From Siniperca chuatsi (lineage: Eukaryota > Chordata > Actinopteri > Centrarchiformes > Sinipercidae), in NCBI RefSeq assembly GCF_020085105.1, contig NC_058062.1:6799945-6863944 (forward strand): 64,000 nt of DNA. Direction: 5' to 3'. Below the pieces are notes generated by a model. The model saw nothing but the letters and a program-made list of their open reading frames with translations. It was not told the DNA's origin and ran no database searches. Positions 13,240 through 24,524 of the stretch are shown one piece after another. The translations under genes and the position numbers were made by a program. Every line of letters begins with the position of its first letter. Position 1 is the first letter of the stretch.

Positions 13240-13340
13240 GCATGTCAATCACCGGGCTCTCCTGTGATGGCTCTTGCCGGTGACGTGCCAGCCATATGGG
13301 CGCTGGCATCACAGCCTTAGCTGGTATGTAACCCCGTCCC
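13240..13340 (+). promoter_or_regulatory. neurod2: Candidate neurod2 proximal promoter element
   Basis: This GC-rich stretch contains GGTGACGTGCCAG (CRE/E-box-like) followed by GCCAGCCATATGGGCGCTGGC, a near-palindrome centred on a CATATG E-box. It lies some 330-430 bp upstream of the splice donor that ends the inferred noncoding first exon. No TATA box was identified and the transcription start is not known, so the promoter assignment rests on position and motifs. Confidence 0.35.
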
Positions 13341-13344
13341 CAGT

Positions 13345-13667
13345 AGCTCACGGTTGCCACACGCGCACTCACACACACATACAAACACACATACATGCAT
13401 ACATGCTCACTTACTCACTCACACATATGCACACAGACACGCCAAGACGCACGTTCGTTCACAAACTCCGGTTATTCGAGTGCGCGCGCTGGGAGAGAAG
13501 CACCTCTAAACAACCCATCAGCGTCAGTGGAGGGAAACCGCGCGCTACCTGCACCTATCCACTGATAGGGAGCGTTGGTTCGCTCACTCGTGTGATCCCT
13601 GAAGATGGTCTGAAACTCAAGCGTGTGTTTTTTTTCCTCCCATCCCCTGTGAAGAGCTCGAGCCGAG
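13345..13667 (+). other. neurod2: neurod2 noncoding exon 1 (5' boundary uncertain)
   Basis: A consensus donor, CGAG|GTAAGT, occurs at 13667/13668. The neurod2 coding exon opens just after a CTCTCCAG acceptor at 16098, so a spliced 5' UTR exon upstream is required. Genes of the NEUROD family typically have one noncoding exon followed by a single coding exon, and this is the best donor seen in the GC-rich CpG-containing stretch upstream. The 5' end given is only an estimate. Confidence 0.5.
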
Positions 13668-15312
13668 GTAAGTTGGAACATAAACAACACTAGCGGGGGG
13701 GGGGGATCCTGGATCCGTCCAAAATGGAGGAAGAAATTAATCTAATCAACAGATGAACAGATGTATATTAATGCAAGGTGTTCATCTGTGTTTTAAATAG
13801 TTCTAATGTAATGTCAATCGTCTATTTTTGTGAATTAAAGCATCTTTATCGCTTACAGTTTGTAGGGTAAAAGGCTAATCTACTGACGTGAATCCATATG
13901 GAAAATCTAGTCGCCTTCTATATCTGTGACTTGCTCTGGTATCGATCCACTGTATGTAGTCTGTTTAAATCTGGTAATGGCATACTTTGAAATCCATTCT
14001 AACAACAAATGTCAATATAATGGATAACCTCTACAAGGCATTTCCATGTTTCTCGTTTTATTAGATTTCCGTATGAGCGCGTTTGCACAAATACCTCCTC
14101 ACTCCCCCGCTCTCCGTCTGCGTGTCCTTCAACTTTTGACATCTAAATCTACCTGGATTATAAGAGCTAAAATCAAATACCAAGCTTGAGTCAAAAGGCA
14201 AGCGTCTCCCGTTCCCGATTTCGCTCCTCCAGGATCATTTACAAGGAGCAGTCCTGAGGATTGGAGTACCCCCTTACAGCAGCGCACATGCTGTAAATAG
14301 ATCATATCGGACACTAATTTGATTTAGAGATTTCTTCGTCTGGACCTTGAAACAGAGAAACAAAAGACAATGAGTATGCAAGATAAGAATCTCTGTGGAA
14401 GATTTTGATATCAGCCCAGTTGCTTCGGCGAAGGACGTCCTCAAGCTTAATGGGAGATTTATTGATGATTTTGTCGATGATTTGCACGTTCAGTCTTGGA
14501 GCAAATGAAAGGGTGGGACAACGCCATTGACTGTGGCAGGCAGTGTGCAGCATGATTTATCTCTGTTTGTCTAGTTTTATCTTCAACAATCTATCTCGAC
14601 TTAACATTGTTGAAACCACAGTCGTTGCTGTTACAGTGGAGCTATTGCAGGGTTGGAGAGATTGGATAATTGTGTTTCTCGAGTTGTGATTTTTATATTT
14701 AACGAGGGCTAAAGGGGTACAAGCGATTTCCATCTGTAAAGGGTTATCGTTGACTAAAAAGTTCTTTGAAATCACGCACTCGTGCATACTGAATTATGTG
14801 TGAAATCTATTTCGTGTAAGCTGCATGGTCTGTTAATTAAACGTTGCTGTGTTTTTTCTTCTAATTGAGCGAACCTCCTGAGCCTGAGATTTAAAAACTA
14901 GATTTTGCCCCTGGCACCCCCCCCGCCCCCCCTCGAGATAATTAACCAACCATCACAGCCTACCTTAACATGCTGCAAGTCTATCTGCTGCTGCACTATA
15001 ATAATAGATGAGAAGTGAAACATGTTAGGGAGTATGCCAGTGGAGGTTTATTGAAGCTGTCAAAGAGCACCTTGTCTCTCTGTAGTCCTTTTTTCTGGGA
15101 TGGGACTGCACTTACTAATCAAGTGGTAGGCTGATCAATTTATTCTTTATTTTAGATTTATTAATTTGCATGTTTGCTTTATATTTAAGAGGTTAATAGT
15201 AGTTTAATTGCGGTTCGTTGTAGCTACAATGATTTCGAGGTATTTTTCGAAATGTTTTAGAAATAATTTGTGCCTGAAAATCCATCATATTATTATAATA
15301 ATAATAATATTA

Positions 15313-15344
<32 letters not shown>

Positions 15345-16098
15345 CTATATTATTATTATTATAGCTGAGATAACATAAATAAAAGTGTGTTATTTGTAAA
15401 CCAGAATTGTAGACTACTTTTCCTTTTGGTTCTTGCTTACAGGCCATCAAAGCCTTTTTACAGCTTGAGTTAGGATGCCTGTAAGCCTTAATTTAATAAT
15501 CAGCGTGACTTTAAACTGAGCTACAGCCTATCAATTAAATAAAATCCCTTTTCCCTCCTCTGCGGAGAGGTGTATGGTGTGGATGAATAGTGCTGGAATG
15601 CAGCCAGGAGTGTATATGGGCGTCAGGAGGAGTGAAAGTGGGGGCCCCCATGGGACCTGTAATGTGGCCCCTGCCGCTGGGACCCGCTGCGAGAGGACGC
15701 GACAGGGCACACGGATGACAGCAGGGAATTAAATGGGGATCCGTCTGGCTGTAACCCAGCGCAAAGCTTTAAGAGCTGATTTCTCTCTTTTTTTATTTCA
15801 GCCAAATTCACACTATCTGTCCATTAGGCAGAAATAACGAGTCAGGCATATTTTATAACATAACAACTCCTTACACCTTGAAAGCAATATCTTCAGTGGA
15901 ACTTCGATAATACTTCTATAGTCGAGGCCCAATAGTCGCATTGTGACGTGCGCAACAGTGAGTTTAACCTCATACGACTGTTTTTCTGCTATGAAGTCAT
16001 TATGATAAAAATGTCTTCGTTTTCTGATTGTACATCCGTATAGCATGCCCTGTGCTTGTGAAGCCTCATTTTAGATTTCCTTTTTCTCTCCTCTCCAG
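13668..16098 (+). other. neurod2: neurod2 intron 1
   Basis: The intron is inferred between the GTAAGT donor at 13668 and the pyrimidine-rich TTTCTCTCCTCTCCAG acceptor ending at 16098. It contains an (ATT)n microsatellite near 15290-15362, a G run near 13695 and a C run near 14918. No open frame resembling a known protein was found. Confidence 0.5.
15290..15362. repeat. (ATT)n trinucleotide microsatellite
   Basis: Mostly pure ATT/TTA tandem tract with two interruptions. Confidence 0.9.
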
Positions 16099-16105
16099 AG
16101 CCACA

Positions 16106-17176
16106 ATGTTGACGAGGCTTTTCAGTGACCCCTCACTGCTTCCCGAGGTGCAGAAATACTCCGGCTGGGCGGAGGACAGCGAAGACGAGGAGGCCAAGAT
16201 CAAAGATGAGGACCAGGACACCCAGGACGACATGGAGGGATCTGAACTTAGAGGAGACAGCCGGACGCACTCCGAGCACGCTGGGGAAGACGACGAGGAC
16301 GACGGGGTGGAGGAAGAGGACGACGGAGACGATACAGAGGGGGATCGGCCCAAGAAAAGGGGCCCCAAGAAGCGCAAAATGACACAGGCCCGGATCGAAC
16401 GCTCCAAGATGCGGCGGGTAAAGGCCAACGCACGGGAGCGGACCCGCATGCACGACCTGAACTCTGCGCTCGACAATCTGCGTAAAGTGGTGCCCTGCTA
16501 CTCCAAAACGCAAAAACTGTCCAAAATCGAGACGCTGCGGTTGGCCAAAAACTATATCTGGGCCCTGTCGGAGATATTGCGCTCTGGAAAAAGGCCCGAC
16601 GTTGTGTCCTACGTCCAGACGCTGTGCAAGGGACTCTCCCAGCCCACGACAAACCTGGTGGCGGGATGCCTGCAGCTAAACTCCCGTAACTTCCTAACCG
16701 AGCAGCAGTGTCAGGATGGGGGGAGGTACGGGTCCGGCTCCTTCTCCATGCATTCCTACCCCTACCAGTGTGCGCGTCTCTCCAGCCCCCACTGCCAGCC
16801 GGGCTCTAACTCGCATCCGCTGAGGACGCACGGCTACTGCTCGGCTTACGACTCTCTGTACGGTGGGAGCGGATCCCCGGAGTATAACAGCCCCGAGTAT
16901 GAGGGGCCCCTCAGCCCGCCCCTGTGCATCAATGGCAATTTTTCCTTGAAGCACCAAGGCTCTGCGTCCCCCGACAACGAGAAGGGATACCACTACTCTA
17001 TGCATTACTCCGGCCTGCCTGGCTCAAGACCCACCGGGACCCCCAACCTGGTGTTTGGCTCCTCGGGAGCCCGGAGCGGCATTCACTCTGAAAACGTCCT
17101 GCCTTACCACGACATGCACTTACACCACGAACGGCCCCCCGTGTATGATGAACTGAACGCCTTTTTTCACAATTAA
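16106..17176 (+). CDS. neurod2: NeuroD2, neuronal bHLH transcription factor
   Basis: A complete single-exon coding sequence of 356 residues for a nuclear bHLH activator that binds E-boxes with E-proteins and drives neuronal differentiation. The [12 protein letters not shown] start is diagnostic of NeuroD2 rather than NeuroD1, 4 or 6. Residues 22-80 are strongly acidic, 81-91 ([11 protein letters not shown]) form a nuclear localisation signal, about 104-157 form the bHLH domain with [12 protein letters not shown] and [18 protein letters not shown], and the NeuroD-specific domain follows with [20 protein letters not shown]. It ends LNAFFHN, as in mammals. The frame is open upstream to an ATG at 16028, but an AG acceptor at 16098 makes that lead-in intronic, so 16106 is the start. 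Residue 113 is Thr, where human NEUROD2 has Asn. The mammalian glycine/alanine-rich insertions in the C-terminal half are absent. Confidence 0.97.
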   Translation: MLTRLFSDPSLLPEVQKYSGWAEDSEDEEAKIKDEDQDTQDDMEGSELRGDSRTHSEHAGEDDEDDGVEEEDDGDDTEGDRPKKRGPKKRKMTQARIERSKMRRVKANARERTRMHDLNSALDNLRKVVPCYSKTQKLSKIETLRLAKNYIWALSEILRSGKRPDVVSYVQTLCKGLSQPTTNLVAGCLQLNSRNFLTEQQCQDGGRYGSGSFSMHSYPYQCARLSSPHCQPGSNSHPLRTHGYCSAYDSLYGGSGSPEYNSPEYEGPLSPPLCINGNFSLKHQGSASPDNEKGYHYSMHYSGLPGSRPTGTPNLVFGSSGARSGIHSENVLPYHDMHLHHERPPVYDELNAFFHN

Positions 17177-17640
17177 AATGAGAAACCTATCGTGCGTCCC
17201 CTTGCAATCAACAATCTATCCACGGCACACCACCCGCCAGGATTTAGGTATTCTGGAGAGATGTTTCACTCGTTGTCATTAGTGTTTCTCTTTCATTTAT
17301 TCCGTCTTAAATTTTTGTTTTGCTATAGTCAGAGATGTAGTGGAGGGTAATCCACCTAACACACAATCTTGTTTTGCGCAACACAATTGTTTAGGCTGAA
17401 ATAAATCTCTGAAAGGAAATTTGATGAACAAATCATTCAAGACCTACGATGATAAGGGAATTTCAAAATATCAATGTTTTTTAAGTGTGATTTGTGTTTG
17501 TATCGGTGGTTGTTTGCATTTTGATGACGGAAAGTCAAAGTTTACCCATTTATTTATGTGCCACTACATCACTGGCTACAGCTACACCATGACATTGGCG
17601 GTGATTTTCTAATGCTATGAAATTAGAAATAAATCAATGA
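17177..17640 (+). other. neurod2: neurod2 3' UTR
   Basis: AT-rich sequence after the stop codon. Canonical AATAAA hexamers occur at 17400-17405 and 17628-17633, with another at 18185-18190. The first would give a UTR of about 250 bp and the second about 470 bp. Which of them is used cannot be told from sequence. Confidence 0.55.
17400..17405 (+). terminator. neurod2: neurod2 polyadenylation signal AATAAA (first of several)
   Basis: Canonical hexamer about 220 bp after the stop codon, in the correct orientation. A second one is at 17628. Confidence 0.5.
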
Positions 17641-17898
17641 ACAAGTTAATGCAAATCCCATTTGCTCGCCTTTACGTGCGAGATTTTGGAGGCTGTGGTT
17701 TTTGGAAATGACGAAATATAAAGAAATGCAGAGGGAAATGCTGAACCGATAGAAATGTTGGGTTGTTTTGGAAGAATCTGTTCTCCAGATCGTTTCGCAT
17801 CTATGCAAAACCCAACGAGACCACAGAGCGAGGCAACAAGGCCTAAAAAGACACTGTATGTTTCATCAGCACTCTTGCTGCACGCACGGGTGCGCGCA

Positions 17899-17899
<1 letters not shown>

Positions 17900-17977
<78 letters not shown>

Positions 17978-17998
17978 ACACACACACACACAAACACA
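17900..17998. repeat. (AC)n microsatellite, about 95 bp
   Basis: Nearly pure AC tract with ATAC and AAAC interruptions near its right end. Confidence 0.95.
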
Positions 17999-18239
17999 CA
18001 CCAAAACACACTTTGGAATTAACACCCAACGAAATCTGGCTGGGCTAGCCAAAATGGTTTAACTTCCAAAAAAATCATGAAAATACAATGAAATCAGACA
18101 TTTTTCTCATTTTCTTTTTTACTCTTATTTATTCACATGACCCATATTCTTCTAAATGAGCCATTGCACTGCATTTTGATTTTAAATAAAAATTTTGGTT
18201 CAGTATTTTCGTTTTGATTTGCAATGCTATGTTGAATAG

Positions 18240-18278
<39 letters not shown>
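18240..18278. repeat. (TTA)13 microsatellite
   Basis: Pure TTA tandem tract. Confidence 0.95.
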
Positions 18279-19784
18279 GCACGTATTTATTGTATTGTTT
18301 TTTGTAATTAATGTTAATTGTCTATGGAAATGAAGAAATGAAGGGATCCCATGTGTTGCTGAGCATTTTTTCATAAAATTCAAGTATTTCAACTTTGTAT
18401 TCAACCAACTGTGTGGTAAAATAAAATGACAATGAATTAAATGAATGTGCAACTTGGTTGTATTTTACACCTATCGAACAGCCTTGGAATCCTATACATA
18501 CGACATTAATAACTTTCCAAAATGTATTCATGGCAGATTGATAATTTGTGTTTTACATCGACTTTAAATGGCTCAGACATTTGTATTTTCAAGGATACTG
18601 GAATAATTAAAAGATGCAGCTTAAGGCTTTTAGGAAGACATTAACCTGCACCAGGATTTTTTTCTTATTGGATAATATGAGGCTGACCATGCCTGGTGCC
18701 ACAACCTGCAGGAGTTCCTCACAGAGCCTCAGGGCCTTTATCCTATAAACTGGGACAGGAGGGAGAGAGCAGTGTTGTCATTCTTCCCGATGTAGTAAAC
18801 TGGTGCCAATGCGTCATTTTTGCTTGGCAGCCAACTCATATTTACAAAGCAATCTTTTAAAATGTATGGAATTATTTAAGTTGCAGACCTTAGTACGAAA
18901 ACAGATTTGGTGTAAATTTTGATTCAGTGACTGGAGAATTCAGGCTGATTTGAGTCTGAACACCCTGGTTAAGAAATACATTCTCTTGACCATTAAACAA
19001 AATGTGAGGAAGAAATTTGTTTCAGCACCGCGGAGAGCTCCTGCAGCTGCCGTTTGATTCAGGTGGTTTGAGCTTTGGTAAAAATCCTAAAAATCCAAAC
19101 ATTGTAGGCAACATGATAATATTGCAACAAATTGTCATTCATATCACAATGATTTAGAAGGTGGTTAACACATTTTAGGAGTTATTTTTAGATTCTGTCC
19201 CAATCCCAACATCTCCAGAACACACGCGTTTTGCATGTCTGTTGGTTTCACACCAGGTTTCGTCTATGCATAAATGACAGGATCTTGACGACTATAAGAA
19301 ACGGCAAACCAGTCACAACACGACATAAAAATAATAAAAACACACCTTCAGTGTTTTGTTACATTTTTTTTTCGATGCCTCATATATTCCTGAGATCAGT
19401 GCTAATTTAACAGTAGGCTACTTGTTGAAGAAAATCTTTATTTCTTTATCTTTCTAATTCTGTAAATAATATAATGAACTTTGCGGCATTGATATGACAG
19501 CAGGCGATACAGCTTTAACACCACTGACAAAAAGAAAATGTTCGTTATTTTAAAATGTTCTTTATCTTTGATTGTCATCTTTTGATAATGCATTAAACAT
19601 TAGATATGAATTATGAAGTCGACCCCCATTTCGTAGTTTCATCTCTTATAACTTTAAACACACATCTCATATTTATGTCATACATTTTAAATATTGATTC
19701 ATATGGCATGATAAATATATGGATTTATTTATCCTGGGCTGTTTAAATCAATTAAATTTACTGAATATATGTAAACATCCCATT

Positions 19785-19787
<3 letters not shown>

Positions 19788-19873
<86 letters not shown>
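19788..19873. repeat. (AC)43 microsatellite
   Basis: Uninterrupted AC tract of about 86 bp. Confidence 0.95.
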
Positions 19874-19875
<2 letters not shown>

Positions 19876-19944
19876 TGTCTTACCACACAGGGAAGGTTAA
19901 ATAATAGCCATTCTTAAGTATATACATTTTTTTTTAAACTGGTG

Positions 19945-19948
19945 ACCA

Positions 19949-19992
<44 letters not shown>
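19945..19992. repeat. (AC)n microsatellite
   Basis: AC tract with a single ATAC interruption, only 70 bp from the preceding tract. Confidence 0.95.
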
Positions 19993-19997
<5 letters not shown>

Positions 19998-21854
19998 AGT
20001 GCAAGGGGCAGCCGTTGCCACCCCGGCTGGGTTTGGAGCGCTGCCCCGGGACCCATATGTTCCCCTGAATGCCCTGGGTGCTCTCTGCTGTAAGGACACA
20101 CACAGGCTTTGGGTGGCGAGTGATGGTGACCAATATTAATACTAATACTAATATCGATACGTACAATAGCTCAACTCAGATTAGCTCCCATTTTATTTAA
20201 AATAAAACTGCGTGGGCATCAGTTGTGGGTTTCGGACCAGGAAGGGTCTGTACAAATTTTGTAGTTTTGATGATCAGTTAAATAAAATGTTGGAATACAA
20301 TTTTAAATCCAAAAAACACAAAAGACGAGCATTTTTCTGGAGCAACTGACCAAACAATTTGCTAATAATTTGCTGTAAGTCATCGGTACTTCCACCAGCT
20401 TGTCCCCAGGAATGTCATCTCTATAAATGCAGGTTTTGAAGTTTGGATGGTAAAGGAACGACTTTATATTTAGCAAAAGGTCACTTCTTGTGTATGAGAC
20501 ATATTGATACACTGATAGAAAATAGTTAATTTTTAAAATTTGTTTCAGTAAAAAGAGTGTAAGATAAAGTATATAATAGGATCATTTTAATCAACAGATC
20601 AACACATTTTGGACATTTTTTGGATTATTTAATTAAAATATATAAAAAATATAGTATGTAGCATTGTCTGTACCGCCTGCTAATCCACCTTAAAATAGCC
20701 TAACTTAAAAGATTAAAAGCTGAATAAACTTATTTTTCGGAGACATCTTCATTTTCTATTTTAAAAAAATCAGATTTGTGAAGCTTGGGTCTACACATAG
20801 CACTTATGGTTTTATGCTACTGCAAATTTTGTTCTGTGCACTTGACAAAAAGGCTCTAATGCAAAAATATTTACAATTATTATTATTATGTATCTACAAT
20901 ATCATTCTGTAGAGATGCGTCATGGCGGGACGTTTGATAGTATAGTGCGTGAAATATTTTGAATCATTCTTAATCGGGAAATAACTTCTGAATTACTGGC
21001 AGTGTTTCGTCTTTGTGGTGTTTTTTGTTATTTTTATTTTAATAAACCTCAGTCCTTTAGGTTCAATCTAAAACCACTACCTTAAATTACATACATGTTC
21101 CATTTGGCAGGCGCTTCTACTTGTGAGTGCATTCATTTAGTAAGATAGTCCCAGGTGGGAATCAAACCGCAGTTCTGCAGTTCAGGCTGGTTTCAAACCA
21201 GGCACTGAAGCACTGAATAAACCAAAGGCTGGAGTTACACTTTTGTGTTAGTTTTAGGCCTGTATATTCTTTTTGGCCTCATCAGCAAAGAAAAAAACTT
21301 CCATGCATTTCAAGAGGAGCCAGCCCAAAAGTGAAGCCAGCGAGCAGTGGGAGAGGGCATCTATCAAAATACTCCCCGACCCCCCTACACCACCACCACC
21401 TCCTCTTCCTCCGCAGTCCGGAGAGAGTGAGAGAGAGAGAGGCTGGCAGGCTGGCGGAGGAGACCCGTGCCAAGTCCCTTAATGTTCCCCAGCAGCAGCA
21501 CCAGGAGCTCCGGAGAGGACAACCCAGTGTGCGCGCCAGTGTGCCAGTTCACCGGGCCAAAGTGGCACTGCTGGGAGGAGTCGATGTTTCTTTCCTAATT
21601 TTTGCAGCATCTGTTCATTATCCAGGACGTTTAAAAACGAGAGCGCTCATCCTGAGTAACCCTATGCCACACGCACGCACTCACACACAAACATGCACTG
21701 ATACACAACAGTAAGGCCTTTTTTGTGAAGATTTGGCCTATGAATATGCATATTTCCCTCTAATGTTATGTTGTGCATGAGCTCATGCATTGAAAGAAGG
21801 CTGTGCTGCATCCAGTCCTTACATGTGGTAACCTTGCAACAAATCAGACTAATG

Positions 21855-21856
<2 letters not shown>

Positions 21857-21898
<42 letters not shown>
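21857..21898. repeat. (AC)21 microsatellite
   Basis: Uninterrupted AC tract. Confidence 0.95.
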
Positions 21899-21900
<2 letters not shown>

Positions 21901-22784
21901 AGGCCAATTTTTTAAGAAAAAATGTCAGAATTTTGATTAAGTTAGGAAGGAAAAAACAATGGACAACCTCTTGTTTGCTAACTTATCACTGTTAATCACT
22001 CTTGCAGTTCATATTTTAGTTACATAGAGGATTACAAGGCTATACTTCTAGCAGGCCTCTACATGGACATTAGGCGTGTGTGTGCGTGAGAGAGGGAGAG
22101 AGAGATTGAGAGAGGTTGGGACATTTCATCACATCATAAAACATATCATCAAATTAACTAAAACTTTAATTACCAATGTCAAACCTTTATTCAATAAAGA
22201 CAAAATGAGATAATATGTTGTATCAGAGATAATACCAAATTATACCAAAGGATTTAGGTTAATCACTTGATTTTACACATTCCCACAAACTTTATATAAT
22301 TATTTTCATTTTTGTGAATGACTCCTATAATACTCTATTTGCCATAATTTTGCAATTAAAGGTCTGACAAGTAACTACAGTCAGTTTTAGCCAGTCTAAA
22401 AAAACTTCCAATGACACTCTGTGCTCCACTCAGGATGAAAAGTGAGTGATTGAATCTCGCTGTTTAAATTATCATGTTCATGCCCACTCTTTTTCTCACT
22501 TAACTTGGTAGGGAAAAAAATCAAAAGTGTTTGTCCGACATAACAGTCAATAGTGCGATTATCAAAATGTCACAAGTATTATGGTGTGAATTCCAATTAA
22601 CGTCTAGCTAAAATAATAACCGAGTGTTTTTGCGAAATGCAGATATCAGATCATCATATGGATATAAAGGGAATGAAGGCATTTAGGATTCAAGGCTGGG
22701 AGCATTTGAAATCTGTCAGTGATTAAAAAACAAACCATGAGGTAATGCAGTTGAAATGGACACAGATTTAATTTAAAAAATACA

Positions 22785-22807
22785 ACACACACACACACAC
22801 ACACACT
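22785..22807. repeat. (AC)11 microsatellite
   Basis: Short uninterrupted AC tract. Confidence 0.9.
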
Positions 22808-23539
22808 GATCGCACATGCATTTGAATAATTTATGTCCGAAAAAACTGCAATTGTTACATTGCTAACTTCTCTGGCGCCTGCACACACACATGCACTGAA
22901 AACTAAAATATTACACATGTGTACAGAGGAAACAATCGTGCAGACTTCGGCCAACCTCTTTGCCAGACTGTATGCCAGTGCACCCACATTGCCAGACAAG
23001 GGAGCGGGCCTGTCACTGGCTGTCCATTCAGAGGAAATTCCACAACATCTGTTTGTTAACACACAATGGGGCACGGTGCAGCACGGGCAGTGGGGCAGAA
23101 GACGAGGCAGAAGCTAAACTGCTACTGCTGGAGGTCCTGCCAAGGGAGAAACAAGGGCTTCAGGAGAAGGAGGAGGAAGAGGAGAGGAGGGGCAGGAGGT
23201 TGGGGGTAAAGGGGGCAGGGAAGAAGGTAGGGGGGTGAAAAGACAGAGGTGGGGATCCGGGTGAGCGCCAGGTAGGTTTCAGGCCTTTGGCGGGTGGCCA
23301 GATAGGTTTTGGGTGGGGTTTGGGTTTGGGTGGTGCCAGACGTGTACGGGGGGAGAAGTGTTTGTTCAGAGAGTTTGACTGCAGAGTGTGAGCAGAAAGT
23401 CTTCTTGAACTGTCCGATAGCTCTCCGTCCTCCTCGCGGAGGGCCAGTTTCGGTATGCTCCAGAGGGTCCGGCGGCAGGGCGTGGCTGGCCCCTGTTTAG
23501 GAGGTTAAGTAGGAGCGTGCACGGGGACACAACTGGATC

Positions 23540-23740
23540 AGAGGGGGGCCGTTGCTGGTCTGCACAGATGGCATGCGCGCGCACGTGCGTGCGTATGTGT
23601 TATGATAGGGTTGGATGATGCCCTGGTCACATGGGCAGCAGTAATTGGCCTCCATATTGACCAGTTTGCAGCGCTGGGGGGCGGGCAGTCTCCCAGCTGG
23701 ACCTGTCAGATGGCATCGAGTCCACCTCACTGATCACCCC
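23540..23740. promoter_or_regulatory. Candidate bHLH-responsive enhancer downstream of neurod2
   Basis: The ten-base string CAGATGGCAT occurs twice (23565-23574 and 23707-23716) and a CAGCTG E-box lies at 23694-23699, all in a GC-rich island within otherwise AT-rich DNA. CAGATG and CAGCTG are the E-box cores favoured by NeuroD-class factors. TAATTGG and CCATATTG motifs lie between them. The enhancer role is an inference from motif clustering about 6.4 kb downstream of neurod2. Confidence 0.35.
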
Positions 23741-24004
23741 CCGGACGACCTCCGCACCTCTCCCCTTTTCCTTTCATCTCTCCCTTCTCCTTCATTCAGC
23801 CCTTCATCTCGCCTTCTTTCCTTCACCTTTAATCTTCCTCTTCTGCCATCACAGGGATGACCTGCTCTGTCCATCACCAACTCTGCTTACTTTCCACAGC
23901 TCCTGCAAACTTAAAAAAAGTACTCTGTACTTTAGAGTAGTAGCCCTTAACAAATTCTTAAACTCTTAAGAACTATTGGTAATCCGTGTTGGTTGATTAG
24001 GATG

Positions 24005-24070
24005 GGACCACTGTAATTTCCATGTTTTTATGGATGAATAAATTGAACCTTGAACCTTGACCTTGAACAA
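24005..24070 (+). mobile_element. 3' end of a degraded non-LTR retrotransposon
   Basis: ATGAATAAATTGAACCTTGA is followed by further CCTTGA repeats, the AATAAA-plus-short-tandem-tail ending typical of fish L2/Rex-like LINEs or their derived SINEs. Upstream sequence is too decayed to classify. Confidence 0.45.
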
Positions 24071-24109
24071 AACCAGAAGATTCACCAGTGAGCTGAAATT
24101 ATTTGTTTG

Positions 24110-24524
24110 TTTTTTTATAATTTCTTCAAGAATTTTCCTGAAATAATTTCTTCGATACACCTGCTGCTGGTGATGAATTGATTGACACTCATTGTTGGTG
24201 ACATGTTAGAAATGCATGTGGATTTTTTCTCCCATGCATGTCCTACACATAGAAACGGAAAACAATTAAAAGAGTATTCTGATAGATTGGGGTTGATGAA
24301 CTCTTTTGGACTTGCTAGATTGAAATAATATCTTGAAATTAAGCAGATCATCTTGAAATCATACTGACCAACAAGGGCAGATCATTCCAGTAGTATCAAA
24401 CAAAATGTCATTTAATTTCAGGAAAATTATAAAACAAGATTTGATTGGAATTAGCTGGCTCAGTTAGTACACTTATTCGAAGGAAAAGACTTCTTGACTT
24501 GCTAAAAAAGTTTTTTTGCAGTGT
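24110..24524. mobile_element. Possible nonautonomous DNA transposon (CACTGCAAAAA type)
   Basis: The right side ends AAAAAGTTTTTTTGCAGTGT, whose complement, ACACTGCAAAAA, resembles the terminus of a common teleost MITE. The inside has CTTGAAATTAAGCAGATCAT, also typical of that family. The left end (near TTTGTTTTTTT) does not form a convincing inverted repeat, so the limits are uncertain. Confidence 0.35.

Larger units (their letters stand above)
2615..13250. other. ppp1r1b-neurod2 intergenic region
   Basis: This interval separates the divergent ppp1r1b (minus) and neurod2 (plus) genes. The first few hundred bases should hold the ppp1r1b 5' UTR and promoter; 2700-2900 is CT-rich, but no TATA box was identified. 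The open frames seen here are short and low-complexity and match no protein I recognise. Identifiable contents are CA/TG and GACA microsatellites, a common teleost interspersed repeat near 8430-8660, a possible hAT remnant near 8010-8100, and AT-rich homeodomain-type clusters near 9280-9370 and 10610-10690. 10300-10600 and 11200-12150 are GC/CT-richer, with no gene evident. Confidence 0.6.

Noticed and set aside
13013-13396. 127-codon minus-strand frame with Arg/Glu and Arg/Trp runs
   Set aside because: Low-complexity translation of CT-rich promoter DNA upstream of neurod2; no domain.
16028-16105. In-frame upstream extension of neurod2 (26 codons before MLTRLF)
   Set aside because: A pyrimidine tract and AG acceptor end at 16098, and NeuroD2 proteins start MLTRLF; the extension is intronic.
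16066-16652. Long minus-strand open frames across neurod2
   Set aside because: They are antisense shadows of the acidic and basic codons of neurod2 and are serine- or valine-rich without any domain.
17646-18052. Frames encoding VCVCVC or THTHTH repeats
   Set aside because: These are translations of the (AC)n microsatellite; the same applies to similar frames at 6520, 10639, 12065, 19719, 21662 and 32659.
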